Origin: Progne subis subis
Lineage: Eukaryota > Chordata > Aves > Passeriformes > Hirundinidae
Reading direction: 5' to 3'
NCBI GenBank assembly: GCA_022316685.1
Contig: JAKJHU010000157.1
Coordinates: forward strand, 124,001-188,000
DNA length: 64,000 nucleotides
Both the position numbers and the translations under genes were made by a program. The notes below the pieces were generated by a model that had not been told where the DNA came from, searched no databases, and saw only the letters and a program-made list of their open reading frames with translations. The first letter of the stretch is position 1. Every line of letters starts with the position of its first letter. This document shows, piece by piece, positions 1 through 12,500 of this stretch.

Positions 1-164
1 ACTGTGCAACTTTTCTCCTTGCATTTAGCAAGGACAGGGCAGCTTCATCTCCTTCCGTTAAACACCTCCCTTCCCCACCCAGGAACTGGGAGGCAGAAGG
101 GCCAGATTGCAGCATTAACAGCAGCAGCACCTCATTGCTGCACAACAGGTGGGAAAGATGTCCA

Positions 165-245
165 AGACTTCTGCGCCTCAGTTTCCCTGCCTGATGATTA
201 CCTTTGCCCACAGCACAGGCAAGTGTTTGCAAGCATCTTCAAAGG
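165..245 (+). repeat. Possible MIR-like SINE fragment
   Basis: GCGCCTCAGTTTCCCTGCCT followed by GATGATTACC is similar to the MIR core and tail boundary. It is short and diverged, so support is weak. Confidence 0.3.
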
Positions 246-3200
246 TGTGACCTCTGCCATGCAGGGTTTTCACGGGAGCTCAGAGAAGCGAGGCACTCAC
301 ACCCCACTGCCGTCCAAGGCAAAGCAAGTGCCCAGCCCTTCCCAAGTGTCTCCTCCTCTCTCACAGCACCCTGCTCCACAGGACAGATCTCAGCTTCTGG
401 GAGAGCAGTGGACTGGGTGAGATGGTGAAGGTGACCTGACAGCACATGGGGCAGTGAGGATCTGCCACACGCTGCCTGAAGCCAAAGGCTTTGGGAAGGG
501 TGCACGCCACCTTCAGCACCAGCCCTCAGCAGAGAGAGTGTGGAGAGCCATGTAGAACCAGCCAAGGCTGGAGAGAAACGTGAACTGATGTGTATCAGGA
601 GGCAGCTTGGTCACCTCCTGACCGAAGGCATGGCTGGCAAAGAGGGGCCAGAGCACAAACAGGGTTTCTGCATGGATGTAAAAGGCAGAACCCTGAGCTT
701 GAGGCCATCCTCAGAAACAGCCAAAGTGACAAGAAAAAAAAAATAAATAAAAATCAGCCTCTCTTCTCATCCAGCCTCTCCGACAAACAGGGCAGCAGAA
801 AAGGCACAGCAGACACTGCAAGGCTGGGAAAGGATTTCTGCTGGTGCCAGACAAGCCTGCAGCCAGCTGCAATGGGCATCCCCATCCACCAGCAGGGCAG
901 CATAAGCAATAAAAGGATGGCAGAAGACCAGGGTGCCACCCTTCCAGTCCCTGGCCTGCCACTTCTGTTCGGATTCCTGGGCACTGGCAGGGTAAAGACG
1001 CTTTAACAGGCCTAACAGCAGTACATCGATTTGCTGAGGAAGGATCATGCTCCCAGGGCATTAAGCTAACGGCTCAAGAGGAACCACACAGCCCTGTGGT
1101 CAATAAGCACCCTCCATGGTGCACTCTTCACCATGATGGCAATGTCCAGCCCTCCCAAGAGATCCAAAACTTTGCTACATTCACCCTAATCTTCTCACTG
1201 AAGGGCAAAAACTTGCAACCATGGTATTGGTCAGGAAAGGAATTGAAACAGAGGAAAAGAAATCTGTTCAAGCCAAACATCTCCAAGTTGCTTTTTATAT
1301 GCCTGTATTTACTTTTTTTTAGGGTAAAACCAAGTCCCAAGCCTCCAACTTATTTTTAGATCCAGGCAACTGGGTGTCCCAGCCAGAGCACAAAGTGCAC
1401 AAGCCAGCATTCTAAGAATGCCTTCCTCACAGATATAAAAAGGACATGAAATAATTTATTGGGGAAATTCTGTAGTGTAACAATCATACATTACCAGAAC
1501 AACAACAACAACAAAAAAATAATAACCATGGCTGCCTCTCATCCCCAGCACAACCCTTGTGAGGCAACAGTCACAAACATTCAGCATCCTCATCCTTCTT
1601 AAAGCCTCCAAAGCGAGTCCTCCACTTCATACCATCTCAGTGGGTTTGGGTGATGCTGGACTCATTCCCTCTCACCCCACTTCCCTCTGGAAAGGGGCAA
1701 TTTGATTTCCTAAATAACAGCAGTGGCTGGGCCAAGGAAAACTAGAAGCAGTTTGTTCACTTAAGGACTCCCCCGGCCGTAGCTCAGGCTGCCGACTGGA
1801 GGCAGATTAAATCATCCCAGAGACCCCGTCAGCGCCAGCCGACGGGGCGTCCCTCCAGATGGCTGCCAAGCTCCTGCCACCTCGGTTCTTGGGGTCTCAC
1901 GGGCCTGGCCAGGGTCTGGCTGGCGTCCTGCACCCACAGGCGAGGGTACAGTAGGATGAGGAGGAGCCCTGGGGAGGCCGAACAAAGAGTGACCCCTCCC
2001 AGCCATCGGACACACGCTGTTCCTGCACAATTGCCATCCCAACACAATCGGCCCCCCTCGAGTGAGCCCCCGAGTCGGTGGTGTTTTCGAGAACAATAGC
2101 TCACATCTGGGACAGCTGTTTTCCCCAAAAGCACCCGGGCTGCCTACAGCCACTGGGCAGGGGTCCTGTGCCCTCGCTCACACGCAGATCATGTTCTCCC
2201 TCTCCCACGGAGATGTGGTCGCCCCTGGGGGGAACCGAGCAGGTTCCTCCAGGAACTCGCTGCCTGGCAGCTCCATGCCCATGAGAAGGCTGATGGGAGT
2301 GAGTGAGACCCATCCTCACCCTGAGGTTTGTTGGAAATTAACCCCTGAGCCTTCTGCCTGGGCAGGAAAAGAAGTGAATCGCTGTGATTTTATTTCCTAA
2401 CTTAGCACCCGTGGAAAAAAAAAAAGCAGGGAAGATTTGTACACAGGATGGGCCTGGGAGCCACCCCTTGGAGCCAGACACCTCTACCCTCTCGTGCTGC
2501 TCCTCCAGCCCTGCAGGGTAACCCAGCAGAGCTCTGGCCTCACCAGAAGGAGCTATCACATGAAGCCCACTCCAGCCTCTGGAAGGTGCTCCCAAGAGCC
2601 TGCACGGGCCCTTGGATGGCAGCACCTTCATTCTTAGTTATTTCCCCTCTGAAACGAGGTCTCTTCCACAGTCCCACTGCCCTCCAGCTGTTGGATGGGC
2701 TGAGTCAGACCCTGGTGTGCCACATGTGCCTTAGTGGGGGTCCCCGTGCTGGAGCCCCCACCACCACCTCCTCTGCCACAGCAATGCAGTCTCCCACCAT
2801 CCCAAGCCCTCCCTCTTGGGAGCAAAATCCCACTGCTGGGCTCCGGTAACTAAGCAGTGGTAACATGCCAAACACTCTCCAATCAGAGAATATCCATCTG
2901 CACACTATCCAACACTTTGGGAAGATCAAAAGCAAATCCACCCCCAAGCCAAGGCTCTGGGTGAGTTGAGGTACCTTCACATGGGTGTAGCCTCCAAATC
3001 CCATCAGAAGCAAGCAACCTGGGAGACACCCCGCCCACCTGGGATAATAGGCTCTACCAAAAACATTCCCACCTGTTTTTGCTAAGTTTTAGAACTGTTG
3101 ATCCACAGGAAGGCTCAGAGAGAAGGGACTTATCTACAAGGAAAGGAGAAATTTTCCAATGAGCTCAAACCCAAGCACTCACGAAACTTTAAAGCATCCA

Positions 3201-4906
3201 CCAACAAACCCTCCGGCTCCAGCAAAACGTCCTTTCCACAACTGCACCCCCACAGTCCCAGCAGGTGTACCAGACACTAGCAGCAGCAAGCTCAGAGGGC
3301 AGTGAACCCACCACTGCCACTTTTGGTGTCTCCAAAGCACTCCCCTCCTCTCCACTTGAAAGCCCCAAGCCCGGCACTTGAGGCTTGGCTCTCCAAGAGG
3401 TGCCAGAGGGAGCTCAAAAGCAGCCAAAGCTCAGGTTCTGAGCAGAAAACCTCCCAGCCATGCATTCCTCACGGGACCAACATAGTCCCTGCCACCCCAC
3501 AGCCAGTGGAAATCACTGGAAATGCCCTCTCCCACCCACCCTTCAAGCAACCAACCAGCACAAGTAGCAGACACCTACCATCTCCAGCTGAATCTGCTCT
3601 CTGCAACAGCACCAGTGACCTGAGGTTGTACACAGAGCTTTTACTTTTGCAGTAACTTTGCATATACCTGCCCTCTTACACAGTAAGAAAGACGTACTAA
3701 GGTTTCCTGTAGCAAGAGGAGAAGAAGGGGAAGGGAGCAGCTGATTTGAATGCTGCTTTAGCATCTGGTTGGGATCAAGGCCTAGGCAGGTCAGCTCTGG
3801 CCCCAAGACACCTCATCGCCGCACCTGCTCTCTATCTGACACCCTTTCTGCTCTCGGGTCCAACCACATTCAGCTGAACATCTCCCGACAAGAGGCTGCT
3901 CAGAGTGATTCCTTCTTCCTCGTGGTTGTCCACCAGAGACGTTTAGTGAGGTTAATCTGGATCAGCTTTTGAAGACGAGGCTTAAACTGCAGGAGGCTCC
4001 CAAGCAGCCTTAACCCAAGGAAGCGCCAGTCCCTTAGGAGGGAGGCAGCTGAGCCCGCGTTGAAGCCCATCAAGTGTCCAGTCGATCTCAGGTACATTTT
4101 AACGTCGCAGCTTGCGCCATCCCAGCGGAGGCCACCAAGCCTGGAGACGCCTCATCATTTTTCACTTCCTTTTGTCACCTTGGTCATTTCTGCCATTACT
4201 CTGGGCAGCAAGATGAAAGGCCCGGCAGCTCTGCCCTTACCCACTTTGCTCTCCAGATTCCCCTCTGGTTTTTCTTTTCACATTAACTGTGTCACACACC
4301 AGATTCTCGTTGACTAAGTGCCCGAGGGGGACCCTCGCTGAGTGTTAATTGCTGCTAATGAGCTGTTGCTGCTTTCCTTCCAAGAGCACCAATTACGGAA
4401 GCACTCAAGCTCTGCAAGAAGATGGGAACCTGCAGAAAATTAAGGCAAATTTTACTCCAGACCCTGACACTGGGCTGCCAGCAACTCCTGGAAAATGCCT
4501 GAAGTCAGGATCAAACTGGGTGAAGGGTGTTAGTCAGTAACTCTCCTGCTGTTGCCTGTCCCCTTGTTCCTCATAAGGTGGACCAGAGGCCAGTGCTTCC
4601 CGCGTCTCCTGCTGGGTGCCTTGCAGGGATGTCTACACACAGCTCTCCCTCCACCCCAGCTCTTGCTCAAGTCCCCTCCAGCCACACACTGCAGTGCCAC
4701 TGGTGGGGCTCACCCGTGGGTGGAGGCCCAGCTGGCTCACAGCACAGCAGGACTTGTCTTGCTCCATGTGCTGCCACAGGAGGTGCAGGAGGGACTCAGC
4801 AACATGTTCAAGTGCCCACCGATATCACTTCAGCATCAACCCTTATCCCAGCTCCTGCCTCGGCCACAGCTGGCTCCGTCCCCACCTGAGTTTTCACAGA
4901 GCCGTG

Positions 4907-5235
4907 GCATGGTGTGGGCTGCAAAGGACCTTAAAGATCAACTCGTTTCAACACCCTTCTGAAGGCAGGGACTCCTTCCACTATCCCAGGTTGCTCCCAG
5001 CCCTGTCCAACCTGGCCTTGGACACTTCCAGGGATGGAGCAGACACACAGTTTCTCTGGGCAACCTGTGCCAGAGCCTCAGCACCCTCAGGGAAGAATTT
5101 CTTCCTAATATCTAATCTAAACCTGACCTCCTTCAGCTTAGACCCATCCCCCCTTGTCCTGTCACTACATACCCTTGTAAAAAAAAAAAAAAAAAAAAAA
5201 TTAATAATCCTTCTTTCCAAATCTCATTTCCCTCC
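4907..5235 (-). mobile_element. CR1 LINE 3' fragment with expanded A-tract
   Basis: The plus strand shows the reverse complement of a CR1 tail: GGACCTTAAAGATCA near 4927, then GGACACTTCCAGGGATGG, CTCTGGGCAACCTGTGCCAG and TTCTTCCTAATATCTAATCT, ending near CCCTTGTAA. An unbroken run of 22 A (5179-5200) has grown where CR1 normally has a short A-run, and CR1-like sequence seems to resume after it. It lies in PAPPA2 intron 2, in the same orientation as the gene. Confidence 0.85.
5179..5200. repeat. Poly-A run (22 A)
   Basis: Lies inside the CR1 fragment at 4907-5235, at the position of a short A-run in CR1. It is probably an expansion and not a retrotransposition tail. Confidence 0.9.
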
Positions 5236-6249
5236 CCTGGGTGAGGGCATAAGCAGGCACCAGCTGTAGCCCTGGAAGTATAATGAGATGTTCACCAGCT
5301 AAGAAGCACTGAAGCCACCGCTGTTCTTCAGCTCTTTCCTCTAATTTACCTCTCTCTAAGCTGCAGTCCAAGGGGGAATTTTAAATCAGAAATGTGTTAA
5401 GATGGAAAAGGCTTGTGCTTGAGTGTTTACAATTGTGAAGAACAAGATACAGCGTTGAGACCCTTCACCAAAATATATTGAATCTGTCTACAATGCTGGT
5501 AAGAAATTGCCTGGCATCTTGCTCTGGCTTTCTCAATTCCATTATTTTTGACCATAGCAAGAAACGTTCACATCCAAACAACTCTTTGTGAAAGCCTTGA
5601 AATGAAGTACAGATGATTTAATCCGTGAAGAAGATCCTAAGATTTTTGGTCTTGCCCTCTCGATCTGAAAGGAGAAGCAGAGATCACCTGCAGTGGGGGT
5701 TCCCTCTCTCCTGACTGCCCCAAGCCACAGCTCCCTCCTGGGCTCTGGCACAGCTATGAGGAAGCAGAGACGCCTGGGAGAGCAGCAGCCAGCTTGCTCT
5801 CCTTCAGCTACAGGCCCAAAGCTGTTGCTCCCATCAAAGCACCTGGCTCCTATTGTGCTGCCTTTCTGCAGTTTGTTAAATTTTATTTCACGTTATGTCT
5901 CCCGTTTTGGCTTCCACCCTAAAAATCCTCCTGTAAGTTCTCCAGCTGCTCTGCTCATTTAAGTACAATACCTTCCAGCAAACGCACCAGCACTCGGCAG
6001 GGGCTCTGCCTCAACAGAACCCCTCAGGCTGAGGGGCTTCCCCTGCTTCTGTGTCTTGGGGTTCACCCACCAATTCTGGGGGAACGCCACAAACCTGGCC
6101 ACGCTCTTCGGCAAGCGCAAGTTCACCTCGGGTTCTCCCAAACACACACTACTAGCTTCCCAGCGGATTTCCCCTAAACACATACATCCTTCCCCAGAAA
6201 CCATCCTCAGCAGGGACGAGCACAGGGAGGGTGGATGTCCACCAGCATC

Positions 6250-6365
6250 ACCGTGCTGGACGGGGCTTTGAGCAATCTGCTCTAGTGAAAGGTGTCCCTG
6301 GCCACGGCAGGAGGGGTGCAACTGGATGCACTTAAAGGTCCTTCCCACCCAAACCATTCGGTGAC
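6250..6365 (+). mobile_element. CR1 LINE 3' end fragment
   Basis: Recognised from GGTGTCCCTGGCCACGGCAG, then TTAAAGGTCCTTCCCACC and AAACCATTCGGTGACTCC, the plus-orientation CR1 terminus. It is short and 5'-truncated, as is usual for CR1. Confidence 0.8.
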
Positions 6366-6621
6366 TCCTTTTTCCTGTGATCTCTGAAGAAGCCAGCCAG
6401 AAGCAGCGCAGTAGACCTCAGTGGCAGCAGGATTCAATCCATGCCCCCTCATTTCCCAAGTGCCAGGCACACTGGATTTCATTTTTCTGAGTTTAGCCTG
6501 CAATCAATGATTCTTGTCTTCCGTGCAGACCAATGAGGTCTGCGGAAAGAAAATTGCAAAAGATTTGTTATTTCCCTAGTGTTCCCATTTTCCCATTCCT
6601 TTCCCACAGAAGCAAGGGGGT

Positions 6622-6649
6622 GTTTTTTTTGTTTTGTTTTGTTTTGTTT
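6622..6649. repeat. (TTTTG)n simple repeat
   Basis: T-run followed by four GTTTT-type units. Confidence 0.85.
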
Positions 6650-8466
6650 CCCAACTTTCAGGGGAAAATCCTGACAAATGGAAGCCCTGATTCATACCAG
6701 CAAAAATTTGGCCTTTTTCAATTTAAGGTGGAGCCCTTCTTGTCTGAGGATAAAAACACTTCTCTAACTGCGCACAGAAGCAAGGACGGAGCCTTCGCCC
6801 TGCCAAAGCCAAGGCCAAGTGGTGTTGGGCGCTGATGTCCACCACAAGTGGAGAGTTGTTGTGCAGTTGTTGTGCAGGCTTTCCATCTGCTCCACCATCA
6901 GGAAAGCACTGCCATGCTGGCTCACAGCACGGGAAACAAGGCACAGGTGGCCACAGGGCGGCAATGGTGGCTGTCACCAAAGGCACTTCCAGAGGTGGGA
7001 AAACAGCTGGGGAGGGTTGCTTGGGCAGGGACACGGTGCGATGCCTCTCTGTTGTCACTGGGATGCACTGGAAGAAAGGTTCCCCATCCTCCCGCTGTGT
7101 CTTCTCAGGCAGCTTAAGGATGGGTGAGAAAGACTCGGGAAGGAAGGAGGCAAAGCGCCGCTCCTCTCTACCACCACTGCCCAAACAGAGACGCCAGCCT
7201 CCCTCCTCCCTCCATGTCCTGCCTGGGAAGGAGCAGAGAGAAGAAGCCGACTTGGGAAAAAGGGGTTTATGGCTACAGCCTATCTGCTCCCACAGCCCAG
7301 GGAAAGAGAAGCGAAGGAGAAAGAAGATCAAAGAGCAGGTGTGTCCCTAAAACCCTCCCTCGCAACTTTTCTCGACAGATGCTGCCATCGGTGCTGCACC
7401 ACTCCCGCTCCAGGGGGCACCTCTGCCTATCACCGGGAGCCAACAGCAGGGAATGAGTTTTCTCTGATACTGAGACAGAAACTGCTTTAAATTAAAACAA
7501 AAAACAAAGACAAAACAAAATAAAACAAAAAAAAGCCATGACTTTTTTTCCCCATCTCCATACAGAAAGTACATTTAGCAGAGCCCTGAGTGCTGGAAGC
7601 CACCAACAGGGCTGTGGGCACTTCAGAGGCTCCAGCAAGGAGAGCAGGTGGGTGCAAGCCACCAGCCACACCGAGGACACTGTTCCCAACAGCCTGGGCT
7701 CCACCATCCTGTGAATGGATCTCCATCCCCACCCTTGCTGCTGACTCCAAAGCCCTCTGGGGAGAGCAAGAGTCCCCTGGCACAGCATGTTGATGCTCCA
7801 TGGGTTTTAGTCCATGTGGATTTTCAAGGTATTTTGCATCTGCAGCACACAGTAAAGTTACACATCCTCCTCCAGCCAAGGGAATCTCCTTGTGGGCATC
7901 ACTCCCTGGGGCAAGATTCAGGATCACACCCACACCTTTGCAAATCTTGCACCTCACATCTAGCACTGCTGGGCTGCCTCCTCCTCCCCACTGCCGCACT
8001 CAAGAAAAGGCGCTTTGAACACAAATTAAGAAATCAGCCTTTAGACACATCCAGGGAAGGTGTGAAAGGGTAGCAATTCCCCAACTACATGCCACGCAGG
8101 GGATCAGCAGGGTGAGCAATATCCTTTGCACGGGCTGCTCTGCCCACCCCAGGGTTGCCCACATTCCCACTGGCACGTAACCAGAGGCTGGCAGCTCTGC
8201 ACTGGGAATCCTCCTGGGGTTGGGGGGCAGGGGGGAGGAGTGTCCCTGAGGGGAAAAAACTGGCAGGGCTTCACAGAGCGGTGCCACGTCACACCGTAGG
8301 ATTTACTTTAGATGGCAAACACACCCGATCCCGTGGGAAAATGAGCCTCTGCCTTCCCACCTTGGGAAGCCACCGGTCGGAAGCAATACCCAGGGGCAGA
8401 GCAGGTGTTGGGGAGAGGGCGCATCCCATCCCCCGCCACGGCACCCCCCACAAGCCCCGCGCCTAC

Positions 8467-9529
8467 CGCTGGGGCGAGTCAGGGTCGAAGCAGGTCCTGG
8501 CCACGTCGGTGGCCCGCGGGTCGCAGCAGTCGCCGTCGTCGAAGTCGTCCAGCATGTTGTTGCACTCCATGTGGCAGACGCCGTCGCGGCGCTTCCAGGA
8601 GAAGCAGCGGCCGGGCCTCCGGCAGTCCCCGCCGTCGTAGCCCGTGAGGGGATGCTCGCACTCGGGGTCGCAGCGCTCGTTGCCCACCTTGCTGGGCTCG
8701 CAGCCCAGGAGGACGGCGCGGCGGCGCAGGGAGGAGTTGCGGACCTCCAGCAAGCTGAGCTGCCAGGAGATGTTGTAGGGCCGGAAGGCTTCGCTCAGAG
8801 CCCGGTGTTGCCGCCAAATCTGCTCCCAGCTGACCGTGGGGCGCCCGCCGTCGTCCTCGGCCAGGTTCACCACGCGGTAGCGCACCGCCTTCCAGCTCCG
8901 CAGCGGCCAGTGCTGGTTGTAGTGCGAGACCAGCTCCACGTTATCGCAGGCGGTCTGCCCGCAGGCGGGGGGGCCCAGCGGCCGCACGATGGGGGCTGCC
9001 GGGGCCAGCAGCACCCACTGCTGGGGGAAGGCACCCTCCCGAAAAGGCGTCCAGGACTCCTCCGGCGTGGCGAAGCCGGCGGCCAGAGCCAGCCCCGCCG
9101 CCTCCTCGGCCGCCTCCTGCAGAAAGGAGCGCCGGAGGCGGGACTGGGACAGGGCGCCGCGCCACAGGGCCAGCCCGGCCAGGTGTCCCCGGAAGGCGCG
9201 GCCGGTGCCCCAGGCGTCGCCCCCCAGCAGCAGCGTGCGACAGGAGGACATGAAGGCGCTGTGCAGGGGCCCCTCCTGCCCGCCGGAGCGGCCCACCCGC
9301 ACCCCATCCACGTAGAGGGCCATCCACCGCCCGTCGTAGCTGGCGGCCAGGTGCGTCCACGCCCCGGGGAGGTAGCGGTGGTGGGAGGTCACCTCGGTGG
9401 CAGCGGCTGCCCGGTCCGTGCGGAGGGAGAAGAAGAAGCGAGCGTCCTTCTTGCCGCTGAGCTGCAGGGCGCGGATGCCCAGCGCCCAGCCCTTGTCGCT
9501 GGCCGAGTGCGAGCAGTTGTTGAAGACAC
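8467..9529 (-). CDS. PAPPA2: PAPPA2 coding exon 2 (LamG domain and two Lin12/Notch repeats)
   Basis: The acceptor CTGCTGCAG ends at 9530. The donor GTAGGC starts at 8466. The exon is 1063 nt, enters in phase 1 and leaves with two bases of an Arg codon. It encodes residues 158-512. The laminin-G-like domain continues to about residue 310 ([47 protein letters not shown]). The linker [20 protein letters not shown] follows. Then come two LNR modules at about residues 434-460 ([20 protein letters not shown], then GYDGGDC) and 466-493 ([18 protein letters not shown], then DDFDDGDCC), which have the Cys and acidic pattern that binds calcium in this family. The exon ends in CFDPDSPQR, just before the protease domain. 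N-glycosylation sequons are at N162, N410 and N422. Third codon positions are almost all G or C, and Ala/Arg-rich stretches ([13 protein letters not shown]) suggest GC-driven drift. Confidence 0.95.
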
Positions 9530-12500
9530 CTGCAGCAGGTCGGGGACGGGGATGGAGAGAGAGGGGAGAGCTGGTGAGGACCAGAGAGCATCACCACTCC
9601 TCCCTGGAGCACGACCGGGGTCCTCGGCAGCGGGGTAAACGAAGGGGGTCAGAGGCTGGGCAGTGGGTGCTCCACCGGGGGCGACACCCCAGCCCCCCTT
9701 CAAAATAATTTGGAGGAGTAGGTGGAGTGGCCAGGAAGAATGGCAGAGCCAGAGAGGCGGGATGGAGAGGGGAGGAAGAGCGTGGATGGGAGGAGAGGCT
9801 GAAGAGCGAGGTGTTTCTGAGTTGCTCTCTGTAGGAGTGCTCTGGCGGGATGGGATTAGAGGCTAAGCTTTTTATCTGCGAGCCAAAGCTTTTAAGAATT
9901 AGAGCACAGCAACCCAAAGCAATACAGGCTCCTCCAGGGACTGCTTCCCCAACAGCTTCCAGGCAGATTTACAGCTCTCGTTTATGCTCCAGTTTCCCTC
10001 CCAGTCATGCATCCAGTGCTGGCGGGAGAGGGTCGGAGAGGGCTGTGCTGCCTCCAGCCTGGCGAGTGCACTCCTCAGCCCCTGAGGTCACCTGAACAGA
10101 AATTCATCCCCAGCAACAGCCTCTCCCTCGGCACCCAAGCATGTTGCAAACCTGTTTTAGGCTGGGCAAGACCTGGAGCTGTGCTGACTTTCCCCCAGAC
10201 TGCTGAGTGCCCACGGCAAAGAAGCAGAGGCTTGCAGGCACGAAACGCCCTCGGGAATCAGCGGCCACAAGGCACTTAAACGCTGGCAAGGGTAAAGGGA
10301 CCTGCTGCTTGAAATAAATGCCCCTGGGCTCCTAAACCACCACGGCCAGGACGTTCATGCAGGTCACTGGCTGAGGTGAACAAGTTTGAAGTCACTCTTT
10401 GACACTCAGTGATGTCTTCTGGGGGCACCCTGCTCTCCCATTCATCACCCCAACAAACAGTGTCCCAGTGCTGACAATAGCTACTGCCATGCCCAGAGAC
10501 TCTCTTTATGTTCCTCCTGCGGTACTTCTAATTCTCCATCCTGCTTTTCCTGCTGCATGGATTCTCCTGCCCCTCACTGTGCCATTCCCATCACATGCAC
10601 TAACATACATTACCTGCCCATCTTGATGGCATCAGGACCTCGTGGTCCAAAACAAAGCACCCCTGCCTGTGCCACTGTCCCACCTGTCCCTGGGGATACC
10701 CCACCTGCTGCCAGAATTACAAAGAGGCCAGCAGAGAGAAGCAGAGGTGTAGAACAGAAGGAGCTCCAGGAGGAGCAGGATCTCCTGGCTCTCATCCAGG
10801 GCAAGTGTCTGAAGCCAGGTTACCATGACCCCACGTTTCCCCCTTACAAACACGGCTGGGAAAGGTCACACCAAGCCCTGCTGCACCCCAGGAAGCACCA
10901 TCCCTCCCTCTCTCCCTCCATCCATCACTTTCACCAAGGGCGAGACGGGTGGTGGCCTCTAAACCATCCCACAGTCGTAACCACCCTGGGCATGGATCCC
11001 TGTCGCTGCTCACTACAAAGGCAGCCACGCACAAAGCCTCCGTGGGCGGATGGGCTCTGGCCAACTCTGGTTTTCTGGTGGATTGTGAAAGAAAAGGAGG
11101 AAGACCAGGGGAAGCCGAGACAGGGAGAAGCCAAAAAGCAGGAGGTGAGCGAAGGAGCCTGGCAGATGTGAGAAGGCAAAGCTGGAGGGTACTTTTGGGC
11201 TGGGTGCTGGCTGAAACGTGCTGAGACCTGCACACTCGAAAGCCATCCTTTGGTCCTCACTGGGGCTGAGGAAACACGGCCTGGTGCCTTCCCTCTTGGG
11301 AAAACTCGTGCAGTTCACCTTGAAATGATTCAGAGTGCCCCAAATTTGATTAAACCCCAAGATAAAAATGGGAAAAAACAGCATCAGGGGTGGAACAGCC
11401 GCTGGGGTGAGCATAAGCTGTCGTTCTCACAAACCCGTGCTGGAGCCAAGCCATGCCTGGCAGTGCCTGATGAATTCAACACTGGCCATAAGAAATTTAA
11501 ATGAGCCCAGAACCAGGTACAAGGGCTTCATCAAAGTCCTCAAAAGGATGTAAGTAAGGCCAAGGCCAGCTCTACAACAGAGGAGGAAAATGAGTAAATC
11601 AGCAGCTGGTGCATCCTCGAGACAGCCAGGGATGACACCTCCACATCAGCAGCAGTGAGGGTTCTGCAGGCAGAGCCTCATGTCCCGCAGCCAGCAGCCA
11701 CTGCAGAATAGTGTGACAAAAAAGGTCTAGCACCAGCTCCTGACGTCTCTCAAGGGCCTTCACGAGAAATCATCAGGGGAGCAGTTTCAAGACCCCAGAG
11801 TCTGCCAAGGAGCTCGGTGCTTTGTCCTGAGGCAGCCCACCAGAAGGGAAAGCTGTCTATAGAAGGAGCATGAGGTATCTCCTCAGCAGCCCTAAGTACA
11901 ACTGTGCCTCTGATCCCTCAGGCAGGAAAGGGGAGCTCTGGCCTGGCTCCTGCTGTTCACCTGTGCCTTAGGGGAATGCCTCCGGGGGCTGAAACAAGAG
12001 TTGCTGGTAACAGTGCAAAAGAATTTGAAGAGGAAGGTACCTGCCAGGGAAGGTCACGGAGAAAAAGCTCACAAAGAGATCAAGTGTGCCCTTTTGTAGG
12101 GACCCCACTGCAAGCAGCCTCTCCCACTGGGGCCAGAGTTCTGCAGCACAAGGAATAGCTTTCAGTCATGCTTTGAGACCCACATGCTGGGGGAAATAGG
12201 CTGCTAAAGCTCCAGAGGGTCTGACAAAGGCCAGGAGCCTCGAGTCATGGTCACCCCTCAGGGCATGCAGTGGGAACCAGCTCAGGGAGACCCAAGGAGG
12301 ACATCTGGATTTAAACACAGCAGATGTTTTGGATGGTCTCTGATGAAGGATCTGACCCAACAAAATCACCTACAATTGGAGTAAAAACAAACCTCAGCCT
12401 GGCACAAAGAGAAATTCCTCGGGGTTCACCAGAAACAGAGCAGGCATAGATAGAAGGGAGACAAAAAAGGTGGAAAAGGAAACAACATCACATGAAAGGA

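Larger units (their letters stand above)
1..8466 (-). other. PAPPA2: PAPPA2 intron 2 (partial), no exon seen
   Basis: This is sequence 3' of PAPPA2 exon 2. I read it for the next exon (AYMSVKELK-like start and the HExxH region) on the minus strand and found none. It holds two CR1 fragments (about 4907-5235 and 6250-6365), a possible MIR-like fragment near 165-245, a (CAA)n tract (1498-1519), a (TTTTG)n tract (6622-6649), an A-rich tract (7490-7534) and otherwise unremarkable unique sequence. The open frames here have no recognisable protein and no coding-like composition. Confidence 0.75.

Noticed and set aside
5179..5200. Poly-A tail of a processed pseudogene
   Set aside because: The sequence before and after the A-run is CR1 in reverse complement. 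No gene-derived sequence is present.
4616..5269. 217-codon open frame on the plus strand
   Set aside because: The second half is the antisense of a CR1 fragment, and the first half has no recognisable protein.
6723..7331. 202-codon open frame on the minus strand, sense to PAPPA2
   Set aside because: It could have been a PAPPA2 exon, but it shares nothing with the expected protease-domain sequence.
8571..9638. 355-codon open frame on the plus strand
   Set aside because: It is the shadow of PAPPA2 exon 2, whose minus-strand reading has clear LamG and LNR domains.
10557..11171. 204-codon open frame on the plus strand in PAPPA2 intron 1
   Set aside because: No domain, no homology that I recognise, and Pro/Ser/His-rich composition typical of non-coding avian sequence.
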